Assembly: GCA_904419725.1 (NCBI GenBank)
Contig: CAJFSP010000004.1
Coordinates: forward strand, 1-64,000
Origin: Candidatus Heteroclostridium caecigallinarum
GTDB taxonomy: Bacteria; Bacillota; Clostridia; Christensenellales; CAG-314
Direction of reading: 5' to 3'
DNA: 64,000 bases
The position numbers and the translations under genes were made by a program. This document shows, in pieces, positions 52,486 through 60,947 of this stretch; the stretch's first letter is position 1, and each line of letters begins with the position of its first letter. Below the pieces are notes generated by a model. The model ran no database searches. It was not told the DNA's origin and worked only from the letters and a program-made list of their open reading frames with translations.

Positions 52486-53687
52486 AAATTAAAATGACCA
52501 CGCCGCTGGTGGAGATGGACGGCGACGAAATGACCAGAATCATCTGGAAGGACATAAAAGAACAGCTCATTCTGCCGTTTGTGGACCTCAAAACGGAATA
52601 TTACGACCTGGGGCTGGTCGAGCGGGACAGAACCGACGACAAAGTCACCATGGACGCCGCCGAAGCCACCAAAAGGCTGGGCGTGGCGGTTAAGTGCGCC
52701 ACAATCACGCCGAACAAACAGCGCGTGAGCGAATATAATCTCAAACAGATGTGGAAAAGCCCCAACGGCACGATACGTTCCGTGCTGGACGGCACCGTTT
52801 TCCGCGCGCCGATACTAATAGACAGCATAAAACCCGCCGTCAGGAGCTGGAAAAAGCCCATTACCATTGCCCGTCACGCTTACGGCGACGTGTATAAAAG
52901 CGTGGACATGAAGACGGAAGAACCCGGCGTGGCGGAACTCGTCTTTACCGGCGAAAGCGGCAAAGTCAGCAAAATCACCGTGCAGGAAATGAACGGCCCC
53001 GGCGTGTTGCAGGCGGCGCACAACCTGGACAAATCAATCACTTCTTTTGCCCACGCCTGTTTCAAATTCGCGCTGGACAGCAAGCAGGATTTGTGGTTTT
53101 CCACCAAAGACACAATCGCCAAAGTGTACGACGGCGATTTCAAACAGATTTTTCAGGATGTGTTTGACAAATATTATAAAGACGAGTTTGAAAAAAACGG
53201 TCTGGAATATTTCTACACCCTCATCGACGACGCCGTGGCAAGGGTCATCCGCTCGGAAGGCGGCTATATCTGGGCGTGCAAAAACTACGACGGCGACGTG
53301 ATGAGCGACATGGTGTCCACCGCTTTCGGCTCGCTTGCCATGATGACCAGCGTGCTTGTCTCGCCCGACGGCAAATATGAATACGAAGCGGCGCACGGCA
53401 CCGTGACCAAACACTATTACCGCTGGCGGAAAGGGGAAAAGACTTCCACCAACCCTATGGCGACCATCTTCGCCTGGAGCGGCGCGCTGAAAAAGCGCGG
53501 CGAACTCGACAACCTGCCGGGCCTCGTCGCCTTTGGCGACGCGCTGGAAAAAGCCAGCCTCATGACGCTGAACGACGGCGTAATGACGAAAGACCTCGTC
53601 GCCCTGGCGGAAGGCGAAACCACCGCCGTCAATACGGAAGAGTTTATCGCCGAAATCAGAAAAAGACTGGAAAAACTCATCGGCTGA
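52482..53687 (+). CDS. icd: NADP-dependent isocitrate dehydrogenase
   Basis: The 401-residue protein is of the eukaryote-like homodimeric type: [11 protein letters not shown] at the N-terminus, [18 protein letters not shown] for substrate binding, and [13 protein letters not shown] near residue 305. This group usually prefers NADP. It decarboxylates isocitrate to 2-oxoglutarate. Translation is coupled to the aconitase gene (ATGA overlap). Together with the Re-citrate synthase at 1856 it completes an oxidative route to glutamate precursors. Confidence 0.94.
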   Translation: MKIKMTTPLVEMDGDEMTRIIWKDIKEQLILPFVDLKTEYYDLGLVERDRTDDKVTMDAAEATKRLGVAVKCATITPNKQRVSEYNLKQMWKSPNGTIRSVLDGTVFRAPILIDSIKPAVRSWKKPITIARHAYGDVYKSVDMKTEEPGVAELVFTGESGKVSKITVQEMNGPGVLQAAHNLDKSITSFAHACFKFALDSKQDLWFSTKDTIAKVYDGDFKQIFQDVFDKYYKDEFEKNGLEYFYTLIDDAVARVIRSEGGYIWACKNYDGDVMSDMVSTAFGSLAMMTSVLVSPDGKYEYEAAHGTVTKHYYRWRKGEKTSTNPMATIFAWSGALKKRGELDNLPGLVAFGDALEKASLMTLNDGVMTKDLVALAEGETTAVNTEEFIAEIRKRLEKLIG

Positions 53688-53700
53688 AAAGTCAAAATAA

Positions 53701-53726
53701 AAACGGAGCGTTTGCTCCGTTTTTTG
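53701..53726 (+). terminator. Intrinsic terminator after icd
   Basis: AAACGGAGC (53701-53709), loop GTTT, GCTCCGTTT (53714-53722) followed by T. Confidence 0.92.
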
Positions 53727-53767
53727 TTTGCCGTCGCCGCGCGTTACGGGTTCAGGTCTGATTTTAT

Positions 53768-53846
53768 TCAAAATATTGACACTGCGCCATTTTTTATATA
53801 AAATAAGACAAACGGACGATTATGTCCGCTTGTCAATATTTTGTTC
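53768..53846. repeat. Inverted repeat beside the XRE gene, with promoter-like sequence
   Basis: CAAAATATTGACA near 53768 reappears inverted as TGTCAATATTTTG near 53834, where it encodes the last residues of the XRE protein. The left arm includes TTGACA, 17 nt, TAAAAT (about 53777-53806), a possible plus-strand promoter. A small hairpin CGGAC/GTCCG lies between. The left arm also resembles the operator-bearing sequence at 54071-54095. Confidence 0.5.
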
Positions 53847-54036
53847 TTCCAAGCAGAAAATCAACGCTGACATCGAAATAATCGGCGATTTTACAGATTG
53901 TTTTCAAATCGGGAGTTCTTTCGCCCGATTCGTATTTTGTGATGGTTGTAGGATGGACGTTCAGGGCTTGCGCCAGCTGATATTGCTTTATGTTGTTGGT
54001 TTGACGCAATTCTTTGAGTCTTTCGCCGATATTCAT
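53833..54036 (-). CDS. XRE-family HTH transcriptional regulator
   Basis: The 67-residue protein is a single HTH_3 domain: MNIGERLKELRQTNNIKQ, recognition helix region NVHPTTITKYESGERTP, and ADYFDVSVDFLLGR at the end, typical of SinR/Xre-like repressors. Start 54036 is chosen because it begins the domain; the frame extends upstream to 54177 but that part is unlike protein and covers operator palindromes. It is divergent from the SAP-domain gene and probably represses both genes through the palindromes between them. The region is more AT-rich than its surroundings. Confidence 0.85.
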   Translation of the reverse strand: MNIGERLKELRQTNNIKQYQLAQALNVHPTTITKYESGERTPDLKTICKIADYFDVSVDFLLGRTKY

Positions 54037-54037
54037 A

Positions 54038-54090
54038 ATGGCATTATGCCATTTGTGGTATTTTTTATTAAAAATATTGGCGTTCCGCCA
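54038..54090. promoter_or_regulatory. Two palindromic operators in the XRE/SAP intergenic region
   Basis: ATGGCAT-T-ATGCCAT (54038-54052) abuts the XRE start codon, and TGGCG-TTC-CGCCA (54078-54090) lies before the SAP gene. Both share a TGGC...GCCA frame, as expected for a dimeric repressor site. They are 39 bases apart by centre. Confidence 0.6.
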
Positions 54091-54104
54091 TTTTATGGAG
54101 CACT

Positions 54105-54488
54105 TTGAAAAATCCGGAAAGATGTACGGTGCATGAATTGAGATGGCTGGGTAAAAAATTGCGCATGAAACATCCAACGAGCATGAAAAAAGCCGAGTTG
54201 TTAGAGGAGCTCAGGCTCAGGCTGCCCGATATAATAGATTTATCAGCGGGCAAAGATGACAAGGCGGGCGATATATTTGTGAAGACGGCGACTGACGCGG
54301 GTGATAATTTTTTGAGAGAAATTATCGTTGATTGCGTCGTCTATATTTTGCAGATGAATATGGCAAGCGGGGATAAGCGCAGGTTATTGACGTCGCTGAT
54401 GGCGGCATTGAGGATTGCCGACAAAAAAACCGACGACAATATTTTCGCGCGGCACATTGAAAAAATAATCGCCGGGCTCGCTGAATGA
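54105..54488 (+). CDS. SAP/Rho_N-like small protein
   Basis: The 127-residue frame begins with TTG 54105 four bases after GGAG; an ATG in the same frame occurs only at residue 21. The N-terminal 40 residues (TVHELRWLGKKL, then MKKAELLEELRLRL) form a SAP/HeH-like helix-extended-helix motif found in nucleic-acid-binding proteins and Rho N-termini. The C-terminal helical part is unassigned. Opposite orientation to the XRE gene with shared operators suggests an autoregulated accessory module, possibly acquired. Confidence 0.65.
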   Translation: MKNPERCTVHELRWLGKKLRMKHPTSMKKAELLEELRLRLPDIIDLSAGKDDKAGDIFVKTATDAGDNFLREIIVDCVVYILQMNMASGDKRRLLTSLMAALRIADKKTDDNIFARHIEKIIAGLAE

Positions 54489-54519
54489 CGCCGCCACTGA
54501 CCGGGGAAAAGCGAAAAAT

Positions 54520-54570
54520 GTTAATTTACAACAGGTTTGCCTCAGCTGATAAAATCTATTGTAAATTAAC
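54520..54570. repeat. 12-bp perfect inverted repeat
   Basis: GTTAATTTACAA (54520-54531) and TTGTAAATTAAC (54559-54570) are perfect inverted copies around a 27-base centre. It lies between the SAP gene and the T-box promoter at 54584. There is no T run, so an operator or a transcript-stabilising hairpin is more likely than a terminator. Confidence 0.7.
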
Positions 54571-54583
54571 AATGAAAAATCGC

Positions 54584-54612
54584 TTTACAAGGCGGCGGCG
54601 AAGTGCTATACT
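54584..54612 (+). promoter_or_regulatory. Promoter of the T-box leader
   Basis: TTTACA (54584-54589), 17 nt, TATACT (54607-54612), predicted start near 54619. Confidence 0.8.
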
Positions 54613-54618
54613 TTGCTT

Positions 54619-54890
54619 ACATTTGAAAAAACCCCTAAATGCGTTGACGAAAGACACGGGGCGTTTATTCAACGGAGTCAGAGAACTGTCGGTCGGTGCA
54701 AGACAGTCTCCGCGTAAACGGCTTATCCCTTTCGAAGCAGGGCGGCAGAACACAAAAGTAAGTCGCTCCGGTTGACACCGTAATATGTCTTGGGCTTGTG
54801 TGAGCCTCAGAGCGGACGCTTTAAGCGTCAATTTGGGTGGTACCGCGGATTATTCGATTCGTCCCAAACATGCGTTTGGGGCGTTTTTTT
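54619..54890 (+). ncRNA. T-box leader (tRNA-sensing riboswitch)
   Basis: The 270-nt leader contains the T-box sequence GGGTGGTACCGCGG (54835-54848) and the competing terminator GTCCCAAAC/GTTTGGGGC (54861-54882) with a T run. Stem I is seen as CGUUUA with UAAACG, CGGAG with CUCCG and CUGUC with GACAG around GGUCGGUGCAA. Uncharged cognate tRNA would stabilise the antiterminator. The specifier lies probably in GCUUAU next to UAAACG, but the codon could not be fixed. It controls the acyl-CoA synthetase fusion gene, not an obvious amino-acid gene. Confidence 0.9.
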
Positions 54891-54926
54891 ATGTGTAAAT
54901 TCGGTTTGAAGGAGAAGTAAAAGACA

Positions 54927-57218
54927 ATGAACAATTCCGTTAAGGAAATCGCCGAGCGTATCAAAGGCCTCAGGAGCGCGGTGGGCAAAACCGCCGAGCA
55001 GATGGCCGAGGAAATCGGCGTGACGACAGAAGAGTATTACAGAGCCGAAGCGGGCGAACTTGACTTCGCTTTCACGTTTCTTTACCGCTGCGCCGGCGCG
55101 CTGGGCATCGACGTGTCGGAACTCATCACCGGCAAATCCGCCACGCTCAACACCTGGCAGGTGGTGCGCAAGGGCGAGGGTCTGCCGCTGGAACCGCGCG
55201 AAGGTTTCGCCTATTACAACCTGGCGTCGCTCAAAAAAGACAAACTTTCACAGCCTTATTTCGTGGTGGCGAAACACTCCAACACGCTGGAAAACTCGCC
55301 AATCAGCCTGACGCAGCACGCAAGCGAAGAGTTTGACTATGTGGTGAAAGGCACCCTCAAAGTGCAGGTGGAAGACCATATCGAAGTGCTGCACGAAGGC
55401 GACTGTATTTATTACGACAGCACCAAGCCGCACGGCATGGTGGCGGTGGGCAAAGACTGCGAGTTTATCGCCGTGGTCGTGCACGGCACCGCCGAAGAGT
55501 TCAAACTGCCGCACGAAGTGCACGAAAAATACGAGTCGGACAACGACAAAGACTACGATTACTCCAAATGCGTGTTCCACAAATTCGTCAAAGTCAAGGA
55601 AGACGAACACGGGGCGTTGCAGGAAATCAAGTTCACACCGACGAGAAACTTCAACTTCGCTTTCGACGTGGTGGACGCCGTTGCCGACAAAAACCCGAAC
55701 AAGCGCGCAATGCTGTGGCTGTCCAAAGACAAGGAAGAGCGTGATTTCTCTTTCGGCGACATGAAACGCCTGTCAAATAAAGCCGCCAACTATTTCAAGG
55801 CAAAGGGCATCAAAAAGGGCGACAGGGTCATGCTGGTGCTGCAAAGACACTATCAGTTCTGGATTGCCATACTCGCTCTGCATAAACTGGGCGCGATTGT
55901 CATCCCCGCCACGCACCTGCTCGTCAAGCACGACTTCGAGTACCGCTTCCAGGCGGCGGGTGTGAAAGCCATTGTCGCCACCAGCGAAAACGACGTGCCG
56001 CACCAAGTGGACATGGCGCAGGAAACCAGCCCTACGCTGCAAATCAAAATGGTGGTGGGCGAAAACCGCGACGGCTGGGACAACTTTGACGCCGAAATGG
56101 AAAAATATAGCGACGTGTTCGAGCGTCCGCGCGGCGACGAGGACGTCACCAACGATGACCTCATGCTGATGTATTTCACGTCGGGCACGACGGGCTATCC
56201 GAAAATAGCGGCGCACAACTTTCTGTATCCGTTGGGGCATCTCATCACCGCGAGATACTGGCACCACGTTGACCCGAACGGTCTGCACTTTACCATAGCC
56301 GACACCGGCTGGGGCAAAGCCGTGTGGGGCAAACTGTACGGCCAGTGGCTGTGCGAAGCGGCTGTGTTTACCTATGACTTCACCAAGTTTGACGCCCACG
56401 ACATTCTGCCGCTGTTCAAAAAATACAACATCACGACATTCTGCGCGCCGCCGACAATGTACCGCTTCTTTATTAAAGAAGACCTGTCGAAGTACGATTT
56501 GTCCATGCTCAAACACACGACCATCGCCGGCGAGGCGCTTAACCCGGAAGTTTTCGAGCAGTGGCTCAAAGCCACGGGGCTCAAACTTATGGAAGGTTTC
56601 GGTCAGACGGAAACCACGCTGACCATCGCCAACCTGGTGGGCATGGAGCCGAAACCCGGCTCGATGGGCAAACCGTCGCCGCAATACGACGTGGATTTGC
56701 TGGACGCAGACGGCAACCCCGTCAAAGTTGGCGAACAGGGCGAAATATGCGTGCGCACAAGATACGGCGCGCCTTGCGGGCTTTTTGCGGGATATTATCT
56801 CGACGAGGAAAAGACCAAAGAAGCGTGGGATAACGACATTTATCACACCGGCGACATGGCGTGGAAAGATGAAGACGGTTATTATTGGTATATCGGCCGC
56901 ACCGACGACGTCATCAAATCGTCGGGCTACCGCATCGGGCCTTTTGAAATCGAAAGCGTCATAATGGAACTGCCGTACGTCCTTGAATGCGCCGTTACCG
57001 GCACGCCTGACCCGATAAGGGGGCAGGTGGTCAAAGCCACAATCGTTCTGACCAAAGGCAAAGAGGCGTCTGACGAACTCAAAAAAGAAATTCAGAACTA
57101 CGTCAAGGTGCACACCGCTCCGTATAAATACCCTAGGGTGGTGGAATTCGTGGAAGCGCTGCCTAAAACCATCAGCGGCAAAATCCGCCGCGTCGCACTC
57201 AGGGGAGAAGGAAAATAA
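54927..57218 (+). CDS. HTH-cupin-acyl-CoA synthetase fusion protein
   Basis: The 763-residue protein joins an XRE-type HTH (about 5-65), a cupin (about 120-195, HASEEFDYVVKGTLKV and GDCIYYDSTKPHGM) and an AMP-forming acyl-CoA synthetase (about 225-763). The last has MYFTSGTTGYPK, a GFGQTE acid-site motif, YHTGDMAWKDEDGYYWYIGR and the C-terminal catalytic Lys in KTISGKIRR. The HTH-cupin part is that of metabolite-sensing regulators, so the enzyme may sense its own substrate. It follows a T-box leader. The ligase part is of the medium-chain/acetyl type; a deaminated amino-acid acid is a possible substrate. Confidence 0.88.
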   Translation: MNNSVKEIAERIKGLRSAVGKTAEQMAEEIGVTTEEYYRAEAGELDFAFTFLYRCAGALGIDVSELITGKSATLNTWQVVRKGEGLPLEPREGFAYYNLASLKKDKLSQPYFVVAKHSNTLENSPISLTQHASEEFDYVVKGTLKVQVEDHIEVLHEGDCIYYDSTKPHGMVAVGKDCEFIAVVVHGTAEEFKLPHEVHEKYESDNDKDYDYSKCVFHKFVKVKEDEHGALQEIKFTPTRNFNFAFDVVDAVADKNPNKRAMLWLSKDKEERDFSFGDMKRLSNKAANYFKAKGIKKGDRVMLVLQRHYQFWIAILALHKLGAIVIPATHLLVKHDFEYRFQAAGVKAIVATSENDVPHQVDMAQETSPTLQIKMVVGENRDGWDNFDAEMEKYSDVFERPRGDEDVTNDDLMLMYFTSGTTGYPKIAAHNFLYPLGHLITARYWHHVDPNGLHFTIADTGWGKAVWGKLYGQWLCEAAVFTYDFTKFDAHDILPLFKKYNITTFCAPPTMYRFFIKEDLSKYDLSMLKHTTIAGEALNPEVFEQWLKATGLKLMEGFGQTETTLTIANLVGMEPKPGSMGKPSPQYDVDLLDADGNPVKVGEQGEICVRTRYGAPCGLFAGYYLDEEKTKEAWDNDIYHTGDMAWKDEDGYYWYIGRTDDVIKSSGYRIGPFEIESVIMELPYVLECAVTGTPDPIRGQVVKATIVLTKGKEASDELKKEIQNYVKVHTAPYKYPRVVEFVEALPKTISGKIRRVALRGEGK

Positions 57219-57224
57219 CAAAAC

Positions 57225-57256
57225 AAAAAAGACTTGCCGCGGCAAGTCTTTTTTTA
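57225..57256. terminator. Bidirectional terminator
   Basis: AGACTTGCCG (57231-57240) and CGGCAAGTCT (57241-57250) form a perfect palindrome flanked by A and T runs. It serves the synthetase gene and the converging fumarase operon. Confidence 0.88.
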
Positions 57257-57278
57257 TGCGATTAAACACAATTTGCGA

Positions 57279-57800
57279 TTATTTATACACGGAATTTCCG
57301 CGGCAGTCGGTGGCGACGATTACGGGGAAGTCTTCCACCGTCAGGATATACAGCGCTTCGGCGCCCAAATCCTCAAAAGCGACGAGTTCCGCCTTTTTGA
57401 CGCAGTCGGCGTAAAGGGCGCCGGCTCCGCCTATCGCGGCGAAATACACGGCTTTTTGCTTTTTCATTTCTTCAATGACTTCTTTGCTACGCCAGCCTTT
57501 GCCCACCATGCCTTTAAGCCCGTGACGCAGGAGCAGCGGCGTGTAGGCGTCGCACCTGCCCGACGTGGTGGGACCGCACGAGCCTATGACCTGCCCCGGC
57601 TGTTTGGGGCACGGACCCACGTAATATACCGTTGCGTTTTTGAGGTCTACGGGCAGCGGTTCGCCACGGTTAATCATGGCCGTCAGGCGTTTGTGTCCGG
57701 CATCTCTGCTGGTGAACATCTGTCCGCTGAGCAGCACGGCGTCGCCCGCGCTGAGCGATTCTATTACATCCTCTGTCAAAGGTAACGTTATCTTTTTCAT
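57279..57800 (-). CDS. Class I fumarate hydratase, beta subunit
   Basis: The 173-residue protein matches the C-terminal domain of class I fumarases: LLSGQMFTSRDAGHKRL, VGPCPKQPGQVIGSCGPTTSGRCD and VEDFPVIVATDCRGNS. Start 57800 follows GGAGCGGGAT; the longer open frame beyond it is a shadow of the alpha gene. With the alpha subunit it hydrates fumarate to malate using a [4Fe-4S] cluster. L-tartrate dehydratase subunits look similar and cannot be ruled out. Confidence 0.88.
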   Translation of the reverse strand: MKKITLPLTEDVIESLSAGDAVLLSGQMFTSRDAGHKRLTAMINRGEPLPVDLKNATVYYVGPCPKQPGQVIGSCGPTTSGRCDAYTPLLLRHGLKGMVGKGWRSKEVIEEMKKQKAVYFAAIGGAGALYADCVKKAELVAFEDLGAEALYILTVEDFPVIVATDCRGNSVYK

Positions 57801-57811
57801 ATCCCGCTCCG

Positions 57812-58651
57812 TCAGATTGTTTTTGTGTCGTGGCGCACAGAATGGCACTGCACGTTGATTGCCACCGGCAGCCCCGCCAGGTGCGTCGGGAATTTGTCGA
57901 TATACACGGCAAGGCAGGTATGGTTGCCGCCGAAACCCTGCGCGCCTATTTCCAGCGCGTTTATTTTGTCCAGGATTGTCTGTTCGAGCCCCGCAAGCGT
58001 TTTGTCGGGATTGACGGAGCCGACTTCGCGCAGCAGGCATTTTTTGGACATATACGCCGCTTTTTCGAAAGTGCCGCCTATGCCCACGCCCACGATGACG
58101 GGCGGGCACGGGTTGGAACCGGCGAGTTTAACCGTTTCCACAACGGCGTCAATCACGCCTTCCACGCCTTTTGACGGGGTGAGCATATAAACTCTGGACA
58201 TATTCTCGCTGCCGAAGCCTTTGGCAAGAAAACTGACCTTGACCTTGTCGCCCCTGACGATTTCGGTGTGGATAACGGCGGGCAGGTTTGTTTTGGTGTT
58301 TATTCTGTCAAGCGGGTCCAGCACGCTTTTGCGGAAATAGCCTTCCGCGTAGGCTTCTTTCACGGCTCGGTTCACGGCGTCGCCGACGTATTCGCCCGTG
58401 AGCGACACGTCCTGGCCTATTTCCAGAAAAATGACCGCCATGCCCGTGTCCTGACAGGCGGGCATGCCCAGCCGCGCCGCCTTTTCGTCGCTTTTGATTA
58501 TCGTTTCGATGGCGAAACGCGCGGCGTCGTTTGTTTCGCTCGTCGCCGCTTCTTTCAGCATGCCGACAACGCCGCCGTCGACGTTGACGCAGCAGGCGAG
58601 AGCCATTTCTTTGACAGCCTTGTAAATTTCGTTGGTATCGATTGTTCTCAT
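57812..58651 (-). CDS. Class I fumarate hydratase, alpha subunit
   Basis: The 279-residue protein has cluster-binding cysteines in PACQDTGMAVIF, SNPCPPVIVGVGIGG and near HTCLAVYID, and RKSVLDPLDRINTKTNLPAVIH for substrate binding. It is the iron-sulfur catalytic subunit partnering the beta gene 11 bases downstream. The two subunits are separate, as usual in Clostridia and archaea. In this organism it could work in the reductive branch between malate and fumarate. Confidence 0.9.
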   Translation of the reverse strand: MRTIDTNEIYKAVKEMALACCVNVDGGVVGMLKEAATSETNDAARFAIETIIKSDEKAARLGMPACQDTGMAVIFLEIGQDVSLTGEYVGDAVNRAVKEAYAEGYFRKSVLDPLDRINTKTNLPAVIHTEIVRGDKVKVSFLAKGFGSENMSRVYMLTPSKGVEGVIDAVVETVKLAGSNPCPPVIVGVGIGGTFEKAAYMSKKCLLREVGSVNPDKTLAGLEQTILDKINALEIGAQGFGGNHTCLAVYIDKFPTHLAGLPVAINVQCHSVRHDTKTI

Positions 58652-58701
58652 ACGCAGATTTTAGCATTATTTCGCCGCCGCCGCAACAGGTTTGTTTTTT
58701 G

Positions 58702-58730
58702 TTGTTGATTTTTTTATAGTTTGATATAAT
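58702..58730 (+). promoter_or_regulatory. Leaderless promoter of the yycJ operon
   Basis: TTGTTG (58702-58707), 17 nt, TATAAT (58725-58730). ATG 58738 lies eight bases past the -10 element, without a ribosome site. Confidence 0.68.
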
Positions 58731-58737
58731 GCTGTAG

Positions 58738-59520
58738 ATGAAGTTTCAGACATTGTGCAGCGGCAGCAAGGGCAATTGCGCCGTGCTTACCGGCGGCGGA
58801 GCCACCGTGCTTATAGATTTGGGCATGAGCGTGCCGGCGCTGGAAAAGGCGCTGGGCGAGAGAAATATAAAGCCCGAAAAAATAGACGCGGTGTTTATAA
58901 CCCACGAGCACACCGACCATATATCGGGGCTGGACGCCTTTTCCAAAAAATACGGCAAAAAGGTGTTCGTGCATGAAAAGGGGTTTTTGGAAACGGCGAA
59001 AAAACTGTATTGGACAAACCACCGCCTTACGTCGTTCGGCGACGGGTCTTTTGCTTTCAAGGGGCTGACGGTCAGCAGTTTCCGCTGTCCGCACGACAGC
59101 GCCTATTGCTGCGGCTACCGCTTTGACGACGGAACGGCCGCCGTCGCCACCGCTACCGACCTCGGCAGGGCGGACGGGCTCGCTTCTTTCGTAAAGGGCT
59201 GCGGGCTGGTGCTGCTGGAAAGCAACCACGACCCCGAAATGCTGCGCAAGGGCGACTATCCGTATATGCTCAAAAAGCGTGTGGGCGGCGGCAGCGGACA
59301 TCTGTCAAACGAGCAGGCGGCGGACGCCGCCGTCGAGATGGCGAAGCAGGGCGTAAGGCGCATTCTGCTGGGACATCTCAGCGAAAATAACAACACGCCC
59401 GAAACGGCGTTTCACGCCGTGGTGCAGCAACTTGAAAAAAACGGCTTTACCGAAGGCGTGGACGTGATTGTCGACGTGGTGGGGCAGTGGAAACCCAGCG
59501 AGGTGTATAACGTTGAATAA
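58738..59520 (+). CDS. MBL-fold metallohydrolase, YycJ/WalJ family
   Basis: The 260-residue protein starts FQTLCSGSKGNCAVL, has the zinc motif ITHEHTDHISGL (about 57-68), SNHDPEML and a terminal HLSENNNTPE. WalJ, a putative nuclease in the WalKR operon of Bacilli, shares these features and is typically followed by rlmH, as here (with one gene in between). No walKR genes are visible. It is probably translated from a leaderless message. Confidence 0.9.
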   Translation: MKFQTLCSGSKGNCAVLTGGGATVLIDLGMSVPALEKALGERNIKPEKIDAVFITHEHTDHISGLDAFSKKYGKKVFVHEKGFLETAKKLYWTNHRLTSFGDGSFAFKGLTVSSFRCPHDSAYCCGYRFDDGTAAVATATDLGRADGLASFVKGCGLVLLESNHDPEMLRKGDYPYMLKKRVGGGSGHLSNEQAADAAVEMAKQGVRRILLGHLSENNNTPETAFHAVVQQLEKNGFTEGVDVIVDVVGQWKPSEVYNVE

Positions 59521-60436
59521 CAAGAGAGAAAGAATTAACATCGCCGACGGCGGCAAGGTGTTTGCCCTGGCGATTTTCGTACCCGCCGTCGTCAGCGTGA
59601 TTTTGTCGTTTATAATGTACGGCAGCCCGTCGTTTCTGGCGGACGAAACCGTTCGTTACTGGGTGCTGGCGTTTTTAAGCCAGTTTCTGCTGCTGGCGTC
59701 GTCAGTCGGCTACTGCGTTTACGGCAAAGTGAACATAGTGAAAGCCACCCGCCTCGACAGAAAAATCAAGTGGTGGCACGCCGCGCTCGCCATTGTTCTG
59801 GCGTTTGCCCTGCTGTGCTTTAATTTGCCTATTCAGTCCGCAGTCACGAATTTCCTGGCGGGACTGGGGCTGGATATGTCGGCGGCGTCGGCAATGCCTT
59901 CTCTCGACAACGCCGGCACGGTGATACTCGCCGTCATTCTGGTGGCGGTTATGCCGGCTTTTGCCGAAGAAATCATTTACCGCGGGTTTATATGCAACGC
60001 CCTGTCGTCGGGCGACAGGAAAATAAGCGCCAAAGCGGTGCTCATATCGGCGGCGATTTTCGCCGTGATGCACCAGAGCCCCGTACAGACTATACACCCG
60101 TTTATTCTCGGCTGCGTTATGGCGACGGTGTATCTCGCCACGGGGTCGCTGTGGACAAGCGTGATTCTGCATTTCGTCAACAACTTTATCGTCATTATCC
60201 TCAGCGCGGTCGCGCCCGGGTTTGAAACGTTTGTAGTGGCGAACTGGTGGTGGATAATGCTTATCGCCGCCGCGGTCATAGCGCCGGTAATGTATCTGTT
60301 TGTCAAAAACGCCGTGAGCAAAAGCGACGACGAAATTATGCCGATTACGGTGGAAGAGCGCAACAAGTCGCTTCCGTATTTCGTGGCGGCGCTGTTCTTC
60401 TGCCTGTTTATGTGGGTTTTTGTGCTGTTGAGCTGA
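59513..60436 (+). CDS. CPBP family intramembrane metalloprotease
   Basis: The protein of about 307 residues starts with TTG 59513, overlapping the yycJ stop, with GAGG ten bases upstream. It has eight or so transmembrane helices and the CPBP/Abi motifs EEIIYRGF, a following FAVMHQSP and ILHFVNNF, whose Glu and His residues form the active site. Such proteases process membrane peptides or act in bacteriocin immunity. It overlaps the rlmH start codon. Confidence 0.87.
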   Translation: MNNKRERINIADGGKVFALAIFVPAVVSVILSFIMYGSPSFLADETVRYWVLAFLSQFLLLASSVGYCVYGKVNIVKATRLDRKIKWWHAALAIVLAFALLCFNLPIQSAVTNFLAGLGLDMSAASAMPSLDNAGTVILAVILVAVMPAFAEEIIYRGFICNALSSGDRKISAKAVLISAAIFAVMHQSPVQTIHPFILGCVMATVYLATGSLWTSVILHFVNNFIVIILSAVAPGFETFVVANWWWIMLIAAAVIAPVMYLFVKNAVSKSDDEIMPITVEERNKSLPYFVAALFFCLFMWVFVLLS

Positions 60437-60912
60437 TGTTTAAGGTCAAAATCGCCTGTGTGGGCAAAATAAAAGAGAGTTTCTACCGCGAGGCGGTGGA
60501 CGAATACGTCAAGCGGCTGGGGCGTTTCTGCGACGTCAGAATAGTCGAAACGGCTGAGTGCCCGGTGTATAAACCATGCCCGACGGACGGCGAAACCGCG
60601 AAAGTCAGAAAGGCGGAAGCGGCGGGTCTTCTGGCGGCGATGGAAGGGTTCTGCGTGTGTCTGGATATAAGCGGCGCAGAGATGTCCAGCGAGCGGTTTG
60701 CCGAACAACTGCGGCGGATAAAAGACATTTCGCCCGTGGTTACGTTTGTCATAGGCGGCTCTTACGGTATGGACGACAGCGTCAAAAACGCCTGCAAACT
60801 CAAACTGTCTTTCGGCAGAATGACATATCCGCACCAACTGATGAGGGTGGTGCTGTGCGAACAGATTTACAGGGCTTTTATGATTGACAGCGGCTCGGCT
60901 TATCACAAATAA
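60436..60912 (+). CDS. rlmH: 23S rRNA (pseudouridine-1915 N3) methyltransferase RlmH
   Basis: The 158-residue SPOUT methyltransferase starts VKIACVGKIKESFYREAVDEY and has the knot motifs FVIGGSYGMDD, LSFGRMTYPHQLMRVVLCEQIYRA and a terminal YHK. It methylates pseudouridine 1915 in helix 69. ATG 60436 shares its A with the stop of the CPBP gene (TGATG). The frame upstream to 60247 is a shadow. Confidence 0.95.
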   Translation: MFKVKIACVGKIKESFYREAVDEYVKRLGRFCDVRIVETAECPVYKPCPTDGETAKVRKAEAAGLLAAMEGFCVCLDISGAEMSSERFAEQLRRIKDISPVVTFVIGGSYGMDDSVKNACKLKLSFGRMTYPHQLMRVVLCEQIYRAFMIDSGSAYHK

Positions 60913-60947
60913 GAACTTTCGCGGCATATAATATTGCCGGGGAAGTT

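Noticed and set aside
57279..58109. 276-codon frame for the fumarase beta subunit
   Set aside because: The first 103 codons lie in the alpha gene in another frame. Conserved sequence begins at 57800 behind a ribosome site.
59968..60225. Other-frame peptides within the CPBP gene
   Set aside because: They lack ribosome sites, and the CPBP motifs occur in the main frame.
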